Below are positions 9,888 through 18,632 of a stretch of 64,000 nt of DNA, in pieces. Each line of letters opens with the position of its first letter. The stretch's first letter is position 1. The notes under the pieces are model-generated. The model searched no databases. It had not been told where the DNA came from and saw only the letters and a list, made by a program, of their open reading frames with translations. The position numbers were made by a program, and so were the translations under genes. Location: positions 2,418,001 to 2,482,000 of the forward strand of contig NZ_CP080203.1 of assembly GCF_020424085.1 (NCBI RefSeq). The letters are read 5' to 3'. The DNA comes from Mycetocola spongiae. GTDB lineage: Bacteria > Actinomycetota > Actinomycetes > Actinomycetales > Microbacteriaceae.

Positions 9888-10832
9888 TTAGGCGGTCTCG
9901 GGGGTCAGTGGAAACTCGCGGGCGCTCCTAAAGGTGCGCGCGGAGCCGTCGATCGGATCGCGGAACCGCAGCTCGCTGGCGAGCAATTGCAGCGGGGTGG
10001 AAAAATCATCCACCGCGATATCCTGCACGTCGGGATAGAGGGGGTCGCCCGCGATGGGAATCCCGAGCCCCCACATATGTAAACGCAGCTGATGGGTTTT
10101 ACCGGTGACCGGGCTCAGCCGATAAACGCCGCGGCGCTCGCCCTCCGCGCCGGGGGCCAGCTCGCGTTCGAACTCCACGTCGGATTCGGCATTGGGTTCC
10201 GCGCCCGGTATCACCTCGGCCTGGAGTATGCCGCGCCGCTTGGCCAGGTGGTTGCGCACCGTGACCGGAAGTTCCAGGTCCGCGCGGATGCCGGCCATCG
10301 CGTGATAGGTCTTGCCCACCTCGCCGTGCATAAACATGCTCTGATAGGGGGCGCGCCAGCGCTTCTCGGTGGCCAGCATCAGCAGGCCCGAGGTGATCCG
10401 GTCCAGCCGGTGCATCGGCGCGAGCTCGGGCAGGCCCAGCTCGGCGCGCAGCCGCACCACGACGCTCTGGGCCACGTGCCGCCCGCGCGGGATCGAGGAG
10501 AGGAACGCGGGCTTATCGATGATCACGATGCGCTCGTCCCGGTGGATCACCCGGATGGCTCCGGGAACCGGGGGTTCCTCGCGCAGATCCCGATGAAACC
10601 AGACAAAGAGGTTATCGCGGTAGGGGTCGTCCCCGTGCACGGCGGAACCGTCCTGATAAACGAAGCGTTTATCGGCGAGGAAGGCCTCCACGTCCACGTG
10701 TTGGGAAAGCCGTTCGCCGAGCCACTCCCGCATGGATGCCCACGGCGCGGGTTCCCCGGCGTTGCCATCGCGTGTGCGCAGCCAGGCGGCATCCAGGCCG
10801 AGGCGCTGGGGAAGGGGGGAACGCGGGGGCAT
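9888..10832 (-). CDS. RluA-family RNA pseudouridine synthase
   Basis: A 314-residue enzyme that isomerises uridine to pseudouridine in rRNA or tRNA. The family signature HRLDRITSGLL, with the catalytic aspartate, is clear in the middle, followed by KTYHAMAG and a late GKTHQLRLHM motif, in the order normal for RluA/RluC/RluD. A short N-terminal segment resembles an S4-like region without a clean motif. I start at the ATG at 10832; the frame remains open to 11018, but the extra residues are low-complexity and overlap the promoter region. The exact RNA target cannot be told from sequence. It is convergent with the surface-protein gene across a shared terminator. Confidence 0.9.
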   Translation of the reverse strand: MPPRSPLPQRLGLDAAWLRTRDGNAGEPAPWASMREWLGERLSQHVDVEAFLADKRFVYQDGSAVHGDDPYRDNLFVWFHRDLREEPPVPGAIRVIHRDERIVIIDKPAFLSSIPRGRHVAQSVVVRLRAELGLPELAPMHRLDRITSGLLMLATEKRWRAPYQSMFMHGEVGKTYHAMAGIRADLELPVTVRNHLAKRRGILQAEVIPGAEPNAESDVEFERELAPGAEGERRGVYRLSPVTGKTHQLRLHMWGLGIPIAGDPLYPDVQDIAVDDFSTPLQLLASELRFRDPIDGSARTFRSAREFPLTPETA

Positions 10833-11054
10833 AAACCGAGTGTATCGCCCGACCCGGCCCGTGCCGCCCGCGTGTGGGTGTGGGGCCCCCGCGGGTGCCT
10901 CACGCGCGTTCCGCGGCCGCACGGGCCCGCGGAGGCCTCCCCGGGATGGCCCTCTTCGGGTTGCGGCCCTCGATTCGCGCGGGAGGCCCTGATAGCCTGG
11001 GGTCAGCCGGGTATGCACGCTCGCCCGGGTGGCACTCGAGGGGGAGGTTCCACG

Positions 11055-11120
11055 ATGATACTCACGACTCTTTCGCCGCCGCAGCGCGGCCCGCGGAGCG
11101 CCGACCCGTGTTCGCGCTAA
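11055..11120 (+). CDS. possible 21-residue leader peptide
   Basis: A short frame begins at an ATG 9 bp after the strong ribosome binding site GGGGGAGG and ends at 11120, overlapping the GTG start of the next gene by 13 bp in another frame. The peptide (MILTTLSPPQR...) has no recognised function. It could couple translation to the downstream membrane gene. Nothing but the ribosome binding site and the overlap supports it. Confidence 0.25.
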   Translation: MILTTLSPPQRGPRSADPCSR

Positions 11121-11368
11121 AGAATCTGCTCACGCGCCCGGTGAACGCCCGGAACCCGCGCGAGCTTGCCCGCTACCTCGGCCTGCTCTGGATGCTCGTG
11201 GTGGGTGGAACCCTGCTTGGGTTCTGCATTCAGGCCCTGGCCGGGGCCCGCGCGTGGGCGGATGTGCCCGGGGCGCTGCTGCCCGTCTTGCTCGGGGCCG
11301 GCCTCGGCTGCGGCATTCCCGCGCTGTTCCTGGCGCTTCGCGGCCGCGGGGGAAGCGCCCCGCGGTAG
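11108..11368 (+). CDS. small two-helix membrane protein
   Basis: This encodes an 86-residue protein with a short basic N-terminus (KNLLTRPVNARNPREL) and two long hydrophobic helices, ending in a basic tail. I do not recognise a family. The start is taken as the GTG at 11108, preceded at about 8 bp by GGAG; no ATG in frame lies nearby, and upstream codons of the same frame look non-coding. It stands alone between the pseudouridine synthase (divergent) and the tRNA cluster (convergent). Confidence 0.5.
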   Translation: MFALKNLLTRPVNARNPRELARYLGLLWMLVVGGTLLGFCIQALAGARAWADVPGALLPVLLGAGLGCGIPALFLALRGRGGSAPR

Positions 11369-11390
11369 GGGCGGGCGCGGCTTAAATAAA

Positions 11391-11424
11391 AGAACCCCCG
11401 TAAGTAGAAGCCTTACAGGGGTTC
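11391..11424 (-). terminator. terminator of the tRNA cluster
   Basis: Read on the minus strand, GAACCCCTGTAAGG pairs with its complement ending in GGGGTTC and is followed by TTTTATTT. It lies just after tRNA-Phe, the last gene of the cluster, and may also stop the convergent small-protein transcript. Confidence 0.75.
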
Positions 11425-11426
11425 AG

Positions 11427-11499
11427 TGGCTCCGACCGGCATCGATCCGGTGACCTTTCGATTTTCAGTCGAACGCTCTACCAACTGAGCTACAGAGCC
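11427..11499 (-). tRNA. tRNA-Phe (GAA)
   Basis: The 73-nt gene folds as a full cloverleaf: acceptor GGCTCTG / CGGAGCC with discriminator A, D-arm GCTC..GAGC, anticodon loop CTGAAAA with anticodon GAA, and a T-arm with GATCGATGC. CCA is not encoded. Confidence 0.95.
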
Positions 11500-11528
11500 T
11501 AGACGATATAACATCGCCTAGAGGTAGA

Positions 11529-11552
11529 AAAACCCTTCCACATGGGAAGGGT
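11529..11552 (-). terminator. hairpin with T-run between tRNA-Asp and tRNA-Phe
   Basis: On the minus strand ACCCTTCC pairs with GGAAGGGT and is followed by TTTT. It resembles a terminator or processing signal within the tRNA cluster, suggesting that tRNA-Phe is partly or wholly transcribed apart from tRNA-Asp. Confidence 0.6.
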
Positions 11553-11560
11553 CCTTCACC

Positions 11561-11637
11561 TGGCGACCCTGACGGGACTTGAACCCGCGACCTCCGCCGT
11601 GACAGGGCGGCACGCTAACCAACTGCGCTACAGGGCC
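11561..11637 (-). tRNA. tRNA-Asp (GTC)
   Basis: A cloverleaf with acceptor GGCCCTG / CAGGGTC, discriminator G and encoded CCA (11561-11563). The anticodon stem GCCGC / GCGGC... closes a loop holding GTC, and the T-loop is GTTCAAGTC. It reads toward tRNA-Phe. Confidence 0.95.
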
Positions 11638-11675
11638 TTACATATTGAATTGTACTGCATGTTTCGGTAGCCGAG

Positions 11676-11748
11676 TGACCCCAACGGGATTCGAACCCGT
11701 GCTACCGCCGTGAAAGGGCGGCGTCCTAGGCCGCTAAACGATGGGGCC
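11676..11748 (-). tRNA. tRNA-Glu (TTC)
   Basis: The 73-nt gene has acceptor GGCCCCA / TGGGGTC with discriminator A, D-loop TTTAGCGGCCTAGGA, anticodon loop CTTTCAC with anticodon TTC, and T-loop GTTCGAATC. It is first in the Glu-Asp-Phe cluster; the cluster promoter should lie in 11749-11965. Confidence 0.95.
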
Positions 11749-11965
11749 TCGGAGTTCAAGAACTCCATAACTACCGATTACACAGGCTACTAGACGTTTT
11801 CTCAATTCCCAAACCGGCGAACTTCTTTCCCGCATTGCTGCCTGAAATCAGTATATGGGGATAATGGCCCAGACAAAAAATCGACCACGCGCGCCCGGCG
11901 TTGCGCCCCGGAATTCCGGGGGTTTTTCGGCGTGGCGCGGGGTGCGCGCCACGCCGAAATTGAGA

Positions 11966-12460
11966 CTAGTGCGAGCCCTCGGCCTTAAAGGCGGCAAAAC
12001 CGTCGGTGACGATCTGCTCGGCCTCGGCGGCGTCTCCCCAGCCATCAACCTTGACCCACTTGCCGGGCTCCAGGTCCTTATAGCGGGTGAAGAAGTGCTC
12101 GATCTCGTTTTTGGTCTGCTCCGAAACATCGGAGATGTCCTGGATATGCGACCAGCGCGGGTCCTTCGCGGGAACCACCAGAACCTTGGCATCGGAGCCG
12201 GCCTCATCGGACATGTTCAGCACGCCCACGGGACGAACCTTCACGCCCACGCCCGGGAACACGGGGAACTCGAGCAGCACGAGGGCGTCAACGGGGTCGC
12301 CGTCCAGGCCCAGGGTGTTCTCGAAATAGCCGTAATCGGTGGGGTATACAAACGACGTGAAGAGCACGCGGTCGAGGAATACCCGTCCGGTCTCGTGGTC
12401 GATCTCATACTTATTGCGGCTTCCCTTAGGAATCTCTACGACAACGTCGTAAGCAGCCAT
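11966..12460 (-). CDS. ppa: inorganic pyrophosphatase
   Basis: Family I soluble pyrophosphatase of 164 residues, the usual bacterial length; it hydrolyses pyrophosphate to drive biosynthetic reactions in the cytoplasm. Visible are the substrate-binding [13 protein letters not shown] near the N-terminus, YPTDYGY, and the metal-binding signature [10 protein letters not shown], then AKDPRW and the C-terminal KWVKV. The ATG at 12460 follows AAGGAG with good spacing. It is divergent from tilS, sharing about 64 bp of promoter region. Confidence 0.97.
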   Translation of the reverse strand: MAAYDVVVEIPKGSRNKYEIDHETGRVFLDRVLFTSFVYPTDYGYFENTLGLDGDPVDALVLLEFPVFPGVGVKVRPVGVLNMSDEAGSDAKVLVVPAKDPRWSHIQDISDVSEQTKNEIEHFFTRYKDLEPGKWVKVDGWGDAAEAEQIVTDGFAAFKAEGSH

Positions 12461-12524
12461 ATTGTGGTTCTCCTTAGTAGAACTATTGCGGATATAGAGG
12501 TCAAGTCTGTAATAACGTTACTTG

Positions 12525-13547
12525 ATGCCCGAGAACACACAAGAACCCCGACGCCCCGGATTGGATGCGGCCACCGCCTCCGTGCGCGGCGCCGTGCGCG
12601 CGAGCCTGACCGAACTGGCCGCGGATATCCCCGCGGGCCCCGTGCTGGTGGCGCTCAGCGGCGGACCCGATTCCCTCGCCCTCGCCGCGGCACTCGCCTT
12701 CGAGGCCCCCCGGGCCGGACGCGCGGCGGGGGCCGTGATCGTGGATCACGGGCTGCAACCGGATTCGGCGCGGATCGCCGAGACCGCCGCGGCGGCGGCC
12801 ACCGCCCTGGGCCTGGATCCCGTGCGAATCAAACGCGTCAGCGTGGAGCGCGCCGGGGGCCCCGAGGCCGCCGCCCGCACCGCCCGCCGCGCGGCCCTGG
12901 AATCCGTGGCCGCGGAACTGGGTGCCGCCGCCATCTATCTGGGGCATACCCTCGACGATCAGGCCGAGACCGTGTTGCTGGGCCTCGCCCGCGGCTCGGG
13001 CGGCACCAGCCTGTCCGGAATGGCCCCCGTGGCCGGAATCTACCGCCGCCCCCTGTTGGCGCTGCGCCGCGAGGCCACCCACGCCTCGTGCCTCGCGCTG
13101 GGGCTCGACCCGTGGACCGATCCGCATAATGCCGATCCGGCATTTGCCCGGGTGCGCGTGCGCTCCACCGTGCTGCCGCTGCTCGAGGCCGAGCTGGGCC
13201 CGGGCATCGCCCAGGCCCTCGCGCGCACCGCCGATCAGGCCCGCGAGGACGCCGAGGCGTTTGAGGACATGATCGAGGAGTTCATCGAGGAGATCTGCGA
13301 GCCCGCCGAGGCCGGCATCGCGGTGGAGATCGGGGCCCTCGCCGCGAACCCCGCGGCGCTGCGCAATCGCATCATCCGGCTCGTGGCACGCAGCGAGTTT
13401 GGGGTATCCCTGGAGCGCTCGCATACCCTCGAGATTGCGGGCCTGGTCACGCGCTGGCGCGGCCAGGGGCCCATCGACGTACCGGGAATCCGGGTGCATC
13501 GCGAGGGTGGCCTCCTGGTATTTACCGCCGCCGACGCCCCGGTCTGA
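12525..13547 (+). CDS. tilS: tRNA(Ile)-lysidine synthase
   Basis: A 340-residue enzyme that adds lysine to the wobble C of tRNA-Ile(CAU) using ATP, changing its decoding from AUG to AUA. The PP-loop SGGPDS near residue 45 is intact, followed by LGHTLDDQAETVLLGLARGSG, the conserved HxxxDQAET block, and a helical C-terminal half typical of the shorter actinobacterial form. The start is taken as the ATG at 12525; a TTG directly before it is also in frame. No ribosome binding site is visible, so the message may be leaderless. hpt follows after 44 bp. Confidence 0.95.
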   Translation: MPENTQEPRRPGLDAATASVRGAVRASLTELAADIPAGPVLVALSGGPDSLALAAALAFEAPRAGRAAGAVIVDHGLQPDSARIAETAAAAATALGLDPVRIKRVSVERAGGPEAAARTARRAALESVAAELGAAAIYLGHTLDDQAETVLLGLARGSGGTSLSGMAPVAGIYRRPLLALRREATHASCLALGLDPWTDPHNADPAFARVRVRSTVLPLLEAELGPGIAQALARTADQAREDAEAFEDMIEEFIEEICEPAEAGIAVEIGALAANPAALRNRIIRLVARSEFGVSLERSHTLEIAGLVTRWRGQGPIDVPGIRVHREGGLLVFTAADAPV

Positions 13548-13591
13548 GTGGGCTGTCCCCAAAGCGCGGCCGGGCGGCATAGACTTATTTC

Positions 13592-14152
13592 ATGGAATCC
13601 AGCGACATCCGCAATGATCTGACCGAAATCCTCGTCACCGAGGCCGAAATTCATGCAAAGCTCCGCGAACTCGCGGCCCGCATCGACGCGGATTACGCCG
13701 GCAAGGACCCGCTGCTGGTGGGTGTGCTCAAGGGTGCCGTGGTCACCATGGCCGATCTCTCCCGCGCCCTGTCGATCCACGTCGAAACCGACTGGATGGC
13801 CGTGTCCTCCTACGGCAGCAGCACCAAGTCCAGCGGTGTGGTGCAGATCCGCAAGGACCTCGATACCGATCTCGCGGGCCGCCACGTCCTGATCGTTGAG
13901 GACATCATCGACTCGGGCCTCACGCTCAGCTGGCTCCTGGAAAACTTCGCCTCGCGCGGTGCCGCCTCGCTGGAGGTCTGCGCCCTGCTGCGCAAGCCCG
14001 ATGCCGCCAAGGTAGAGATCGACTGCAAATACGTGGGCTTTGATATTCCGAGCGATTTTGTGGTCGGCTACGGCCTCGACTACGACGAGCGCTATCGCAA
14101 CCTGCGTGATGTGGCGATCCTCGCCCCGCACGTCTACGAGACCGCCTCCTAG
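13592..14152 (+). CDS. hpt: hypoxanthine phosphoribosyltransferase
   Basis: Purine salvage enzyme of 186 residues that converts hypoxanthine (and guanine) plus PRPP to nucleotides. The PRPP-binding loop VLIVEDIIDSGLTL is canonical, preceded by the LLVGVLKGAVVTMADL block and the SSYGSSTKSSG flexible loop, and followed by the VGYGLDYDERYRNL signature. The position between tilS and ftsH is the standard actinobacterial order. A strong terminator follows the stop, which separates it from ftsH. Confidence 0.97.
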   Translation: MESSDIRNDLTEILVTEAEIHAKLRELAARIDADYAGKDPLLVGVLKGAVVTMADLSRALSIHVETDWMAVSSYGSSTKSSGVVQIRKDLDTDLAGRHVLIVEDIIDSGLTLSWLLENFASRGAASLEVCALLRKPDAAKVEIDCKYVGFDIPSDFVVGYGLDYDERYRNLRDVAILAPHVYETAS

Positions 14153-14163
14153 CCTCCCCCATC

Positions 14164-14197
14164 ACGCCCCCGAATGCCTCGCATTCGGGGGCGTTTT
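14164..14197 (+). terminator. terminator after hpt
   Basis: ACGCCCCCGAATGC pairs perfectly with GCATTCGGGGGCGT around CTC, and is followed by TTTT. Confidence 0.9.
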
Positions 14198-14228
14198 GCC
14201 TGCCCGCTGCTCCCGGGGGCGACGGCGC

Positions 14229-14246
14229 GTTCATCCCACGGCGAAC
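14229..14246 (+). promoter_or_regulatory. possible degenerate ClgR-type half-operator before ftsH
   Basis: The right half of the ClgR consensus (CACGGCGAAC) is present and the left half is degenerate. The ten-plus bases CCCACGGCGAACAG are also found in the clpC upstream region at 30415-30428. Location about 107 bp upstream of the ftsH start fits a regulatory site, but the match is only partial. Confidence 0.3.
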
Positions 14247-14352
14247 AGAGGGGCGCCATTCAGACTTCACGGACTAATCTGGACACTACGGTTCCGTGTT
14301 GGTTCCGGTTGACCTCACCTGCAGAAAGGTCTGAGCGCCCGCTCACTCGCAC

Positions 14353-16596
14353 ATGAAATCCAAGAGCTTCCTCAAGGGGCCGTTGCCATACGTGCTCATT
14401 GCCATCGTTGTATTTCTGATCGGCATCAACATCATTTCGGGCCTCAACGGCTTCCGTGAAATTCCCACCAACCAGGGCCTGGAGCTCCTCAACGACGGCA
14501 AGGTGAAGGAAGTAACCCTCACCGCGGGCGAAAACCGCGCCGATCTGACGCTGAACGAGGAGCTTAAAGACAAGGGCAAGCGCGTCCAGTTCAACTACAT
14601 CGATGCCCGCGCGGCCGATGTGGTGAAGGCCGTGGACGAGGCCAAGCCCAAGGACGGCTTCACCGATAAGGTGCCCCGTGCCAGCTGGTTTGGCGCAATT
14701 TTGCAGCCCCTGATCCTCTTCGCGATCATCGGTGTGGTGTTCTGGTTTGTGCTCTCGCGCATGCAGGGCGGCGGAAGCAAGATGATGTCCTTTGGCAAGT
14801 CCAAGGCGAAGCTTGTCACCAAGGAGTCCCCGCAGGTCACGTTTGAGGACGTCGCCGGAAGCGACGAGGCCCTCGAGGAGCTTGCCGAAATTAAGGAGTT
14901 CCTGCAGGAGCCCGCGAAATTCCAGGCCGTGGGTGCCCGCATCCCCAAGGGTGTGCTGCTCTACGGTCCCCCCGGTACCGGTAAAACCCTCCTCGCGCGC
15001 GCCGTAGCCGGCGAGGCCGGGGTGCCGTTCTACTCGATCTCCGGTTCCGATTTTGTGGAGATGTTTGTGGGTGTGGGCGCGAGCCGCGTGCGCGATCTCT
15101 TCCAGCAGGCCAAGGAAAACTCCCCCGCGATCATCTTCGTGGACGAGATCGACGCCGTCGGTCGCCACCGCGGGGCCGGAATGGGCGGCGGTCACGATGA
15201 GCGTGAGCAGACCCTGAACCAGCTCCTGGTGGAGATGGACGGCTTCGACCCCAAGACCAACGTGATCCTCATCGCGGCCACCAACCGGCCCGATATCCTC
15301 GACCCCGCGCTGCTGCGCCCGGGCCGTTTTGACCGCCAGATCGGGGTGGACGCGCCGGACCTGCAGGGCCGCCGCAAGATCCTGCAGGTGCACGGCAAGG
15401 GCAAGCCCCTCGCCGATTCCGTGGACCTCGAGGTAGTGGCCCGGAAGACCCCCGGTTTCACCGGTGCCGACCTTGCCAACGTCCTCAACGAGGCGGCGCT
15501 GCTCACCGCGCGCTCCAATGCGCAGCTGATTGATAACCGCGCGCTGGACGAGGCCATCGACCGCGTGATCGCCGGCCCGCAGCGCCGCACCCGCGTGATG
15601 AACGATAAGGAAAAGCTCATCACCGCGTATCACGAGGGAGGCCACGCACTCGCGGCCGCCGCGATGCGCAATACCGATCCCGTGACCAAGGTCACCATCC
15701 TGCCGCGCGGACGCGCCCTCGGGTACACCATGGTGCTCCCGCTGGAGGATAAGTACTCCGTGACCCGCAACGAGCTGCTCGATCAGCTCGCCTATGCCAT
15801 GGGTGGCCGCGTGGCCGAGGAACTGGTGTTCCACGACCCCACCACCGGTGCCTCCAATGACATCGAGAAGGCCACGAGCATCGCCCGCAAGATGGTCACC
15901 GAATACGGCATGAGTGCCGGAATCGGTGCGATTAAGCTCGGCGGTGGCAGCGGAGAGATGTTCCTCGGCCGCGATATGGGACACCAGCGCGATTATTCCG
16001 AGGGAGTCGCCGAGCAGGTTGACGCCCAGGTGCGTGCGCTCATCGAGCAGGCCCACGATGAGGCCTGGAAGGTGATCACGGCCAACCGTGCCATCCTCGA
16101 CCGCCTCGCCCTGGAGCTGCTGGAAAAGGAAACCCTCGACCATAACCAGCTCGCCGAGATCTTCTCCGGCATCGAGCAGCTGCCCGAGCGCGAGCAGTGG
16201 CTCTCCAGCATCGACCGCCCCGTGAGCGACCTGCCCCCCGTGGCCATGCCGCAGAACCGGGCGCCGATCAGCGAGGCCATCACCGAGGGCTCCGTGGAGT
16301 CCTCCGCCTCGCCGCTCGAGGGCAACCTGAGCGCGGGCGAGGTGGCCGCCGATGAGGCGATCGCCGAGGCCGGTATCGCCGCGGAGCAGACCCCCGTGCG
16401 GGCCGCGGCCGAGGCCGCCGAGGCATCCGCCGCGCAGGAAAAGGCCGAGGCGGAGGCCGCCGAGGCCGCCGCAAAGAAGAAGGCCGAGGCCGCGCGTAAG
16501 CGGGCAGCCGCGGCCAAGAAGCGCGCCGAGGCGAAGAAGCAGGCCGAGGCCGAGGCGCAGAAGGCCACGGACGCTCCCGATACCCCGGAGTCCTAG
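14353..16596 (+). CDS. ftsH: ATP-dependent membrane zinc metalloprotease FtsH
   Basis: A 747-residue membrane-bound AAA+ protease that degrades unassembled or regulatory proteins. Two membrane helices are visible (near residues 7-27 and 112-135) around a small periplasmic-side domain. The AAA domain has GPPGTGKT near 205, [11 protein letters not shown] near 261 and the second region of homology with [20 protein letters not shown]. The zinc site HEGGH is at about 427, with the further aspartate in the [12 protein letters not shown] region. After residue 680 there is an Ala/Glu/Lys-rich tail, probably a coiled coil. folE starts 3 bp after the stop, so ftsH opens the folate operon. Confidence 0.97.
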   Translation: MKSKSFLKGPLPYVLIAIVVFLIGINIISGLNGFREIPTNQGLELLNDGKVKEVTLTAGENRADLTLNEELKDKGKRVQFNYIDARAADVVKAVDEAKPKDGFTDKVPRASWFGAILQPLILFAIIGVVFWFVLSRMQGGGSKMMSFGKSKAKLVTKESPQVTFEDVAGSDEALEELAEIKEFLQEPAKFQAVGARIPKGVLLYGPPGTGKTLLARAVAGEAGVPFYSISGSDFVEMFVGVGASRVRDLFQQAKENSPAIIFVDEIDAVGRHRGAGMGGGHDEREQTLNQLLVEMDGFDPKTNVILIAATNRPDILDPALLRPGRFDRQIGVDAPDLQGRRKILQVHGKGKPLADSVDLEVVARKTPGFTGADLANVLNEAALLTARSNAQLIDNRALDEAIDRVIAGPQRRTRVMNDKEKLITAYHEGGHALAAAAMRNTDPVTKVTILPRGRALGYTMVLPLEDKYSVTRNELLDQLAYAMGGRVAEELVFHDPTTGASNDIEKATSIARKMVTEYGMSAGIGAIKLGGGSGEMFLGRDMGHQRDYSEGVAEQVDAQVRALIEQAHDEAWKVITANRAILDRLALELLEKETLDHNQLAEIFSGIEQLPEREQWLSSIDRPVSDLPPVAMPQNRAPISEAITEGSVESSASPLEGNLSAGEVAADEAIAEAGIAAEQTPVRAAAEAAEASAAQEKAEAEAAEAAAKKKAEAARKRAAAAKKRAEAKKQAEAEAQKATDAPDTPES

Positions 16597-16599
16597 GCC

Positions 16600-17214
16600 A
16601 TGAGCGAGGTTGACCGCGAACGGGTCATGCGGGCGGTATCCGAACTGATCGAAGCGATCGGGGAGGATCCCGCCCGACCCGGGCTGCTGGACACCCCGCG
16701 CCGCGTGGCCGAGGCCTATTCGGAGTATTTCTCCGGGCTGGGGGTGGACGCCCGCACCCTGCTCGCGGATACCGTACCGCTGGATTCCTCCGCGGATGTC
16801 ACGGGGGAGTCAGGCCCCGGCGAGATCGTTTTGCTGCGCGATATCGAGTTCCGTTCGATGTGTGAGCACCACCTGCTGCCCTTCCTCGGGGTCGCGCATG
16901 TGGCCTATCTTCCGGGCACCCGCGTGGTGGGTCTGGGTGCGCTGCCGCGCGTCGTGGATACCATCGCCTCGCGCCCGCAGCTGCAGGAGCGCCTGACCGA
17001 TGAGATCGCCGATACCCTGAGCTCCGGGCTCGACGCCCGCGGCGTTCTGGTGGTATTGGACGCCCAGCACGGCTGCGTCTCGGCCCGCGGCTCCCGGCAG
17101 TCAGGGTCCTCCACGGTCACGATGGCGAGCCGCGGCGAGCTGAGCGATCCGCTGCGCCGGGCCGAGGTTTTTGCCCTGATCGGCGGTCTCGGCGGGCCCT
17201 CCGGTGACCGCTAG
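16600..17214 (+). CDS. folE: GTP cyclohydrolase I
   Basis: First enzyme of tetrahydrofolate synthesis: GTP to 7,8-dihydroneopterin triphosphate. The 204-residue protein has the zinc/catalytic motif MCEHHLLPFLG, then GLGALPRVVDTIASRPQLQERLT and the DAQHGCVSARG block with the third zinc ligand cysteine. Length is normal. The ATG at 16600 lies 3 bp after ftsH and its 3' end overlaps folP by 11 bp, indicating tight translational coupling. Confidence 0.95.
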   Translation: MSEVDRERVMRAVSELIEAIGEDPARPGLLDTPRRVAEAYSEYFSGLGVDARTLLADTVPLDSSADVTGESGPGEIVLLRDIEFRSMCEHHLLPFLGVAHVAYLPGTRVVGLGALPRVVDTIASRPQLQERLTDEIADTLSSGLDARGVLVVLDAQHGCVSARGSRQSGSSTVTMASRGELSDPLRRAEVFALIGGLGGPSGDR

Positions 17215-18004
17215 GCCGCTCGTGATGGGGGTCCTCAACGTGACCCCGGATTCCTTCAGCGACGGCGGCCGCTATCTGGCCCACGCTGCCGCGATTGCCC
17301 GCGGCCGGGAGCTGGTCGCGGCGGGCGCACAGATCGTGGATGTGGGCGGCGAGTCCACCCGCCCCGGCGCCGTGCGCGTGGGCTCCGAGGAGGAGATCGC
17401 GCGGGTGCTTCCCGTGCTGGAGGCCCTGCACGCGGAGGGCATCACCACCTCGCTGGACACCATGAACGCCGCCACCGCCCGCGCCGCGCTGGCCGCGGGC
17501 GTGGACTATATCAACGACGTCTCCTCGGGGGGCGCCGATCCCGAGATGCTGAGGGTGGTGGCCGCGGGCGATGCCGGCTTCATCGCGGGCCACTGGCGCG
17601 GATTCCTCGATCCCGCCGATAGCCACGCACACTATGCCGATCCGGCCGCCGAGGTGGCCGCCGAGCTGGCCGCCACCGCCGGGCGCCTCGCGGCCGCGGG
17701 CATCAACCGGGAGCGCGTGATTCTCGATCCGGGCCTGGGCTTTTCCAAGACCGGGGAACATAACTGGGCGGTGCTGCGCGGGCTCGACGAGCTCTCCCGG
17801 CTCGGCTATCCGCTGCTAATCGGTGCGAGCCGCAAACGCTTCCTGGGTGAGCTCCTGCCCGCGCAGGCCACCGTTCACGACCGCGATCTACCCACCGCCG
17901 TGCTCTCGGCGCTGCTGGCCGATCGCGGCATCTGGGGGGTGCGCGTGCATGAGCCGGCGGCCACCGCCGCGGCCCTGGACGTCTGGGAGCACCTGCGCCG
18001 ATAG
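17204..18004 (+). CDS. folP: dihydropteroate synthase
   Basis: Condenses 6-hydroxymethyl-dihydropterin pyrophosphate with p-aminobenzoate; this is the sulfonamide target. The 266-residue TIM-barrel protein starts with VMGVLNVTPDSFSDGGRY, followed by VGGESTRPGA, then ERVILDPGLGFSKTGEHN and the LIGASRKRFLGELL block, all in the usual order. The GTG start at 17204 lies inside the end of folE. The next gene, bioY, is 34 bp away and unrelated to folate. Confidence 0.96.
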   Translation: MTARPLVMGVLNVTPDSFSDGGRYLAHAAAIARGRELVAAGAQIVDVGGESTRPGAVRVGSEEEIARVLPVLEALHAEGITTSLDTMNAATARAALAAGVDYINDVSSGGADPEMLRVVAAGDAGFIAGHWRGFLDPADSHAHYADPAAEVAAELAATAGRLAAAGINRERVILDPGLGFSKTGEHNWAVLRGLDELSRLGYPLLIGASRKRFLGELLPAQATVHDRDLPTAVLSALLADRGIWGVRVHEPAATAAALDVWEHLRR

Positions 18005-18006
18005 CG

Positions 18007-18030
18007 GCCTTCGTGGGCCCACCTGCGAAG
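18007..18030 (+). promoter_or_regulatory. palindrome before bioY
   Basis: The 34-bp gap between folP and bioY contains the perfect 10-bp palindrome GTGGGCCCAC (18013-18022), flanked by CTTC on the left and, after an extra CTGC, GAAG on the right. It may be an operator or just a small hairpin; no known biotin-repressor box is recognisable. Confidence 0.25.
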
Positions 18031-18038
18031 ATAGAAAA

Positions 18039-18632
18039 ATGAGCGGTTACGAGAAGTCCCCGATGCGCGATATTGCGCGCATTTCCACGTTTGCGGCGCT
18101 GATCGCGGTGCTCGGGGTGGCCGGGCAGATTCCGCTCTTTGGCGGCGCGGTACCGGTGACGTTTCAGACGCTTGGTGTGATGCTCGCGGGGGCGATTCTC
18201 GGCTGGTGGCGCGGCATGGCCGCGGTGCTCCTGCTGCTGGTGCTTGCCCTCGCCGGTCTCCCGCTGCTCGCCGGGGGCAAGGGCGGTGCGGGAGTTTTTG
18301 TGGGCCCCACCGTGGGCTATCTGGTGGGCTGGATCTTCGGGGTCGCCGTGGTGGGCCTGATCGTGCAGGCCGGCGCGCGCACGCTGCGCTGGTGGCGCGT
18401 GGCGCTCGGCGCCGTGATCGGCGGAATCGGCGTGATCTATCTATTTGGCATCCCCGGGCTCTCCCTGATCTCGGGCATGAGCCTGGCCGATGCCGCCCGC
18501 ACCAACCTGATTTTTGTGCCGGGTGACCTGCTGAAGGCGGTGCTCGCGGTGCTGCTGAGCATGGCCCTCTGGCGCGCCTATCCGGCCGCGTTTACGTTCA
18601 CCCGGCGCCGCCGCGCGGAGGTCCGGGCATGA
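18039..18632 (+). CDS. bioY: biotin ECF transporter substrate-binding component BioY
   Basis: The S-component of an energy-coupling-factor transporter that binds biotin. The 197-residue protein has about six membrane helices and the family features: PVTFQTLGVMLAGAILGWWRG, the GGxxGGAGVFVGPTVGYL block and the C-terminal GDLLKAVLA. The ATG at 18039 is the only good start after folP. It overlaps the ATPase gene by 4 bp (ATGA), and the T-component gene follows, so all three proteins of the transporter are made together. Specificity for biotin is by family resemblance. Confidence 0.92.
   Translation: MSGYEKSPMRDIARISTFAALIAVLGVAGQIPLFGGAVPVTFQTLGVMLAGAILGWWRGMAAVLLLLVLALAGLPLLAGGKGGAGVFVGPTVGYLVGWIFGVAVVGLIVQAGARTLRWWRVALGAVIGGIGVIYLFGIPGLSLISGMSLADAARTNLIFVPGDLLKAVLAVLLSMALWRAYPAAFTFTRRRRAEVRA

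Noticed and set aside
11855-13129. Plus-strand 424-codon frame over ppa and the start of tilS
   Set aside because: It crosses two well-identified genes and has low-complexity Arg/Gly-rich translation.
14260-16143. 627-codon minus-strand frame opposite ftsH
   Set aside because: Shadow of ftsH; His-rich and without family motifs.
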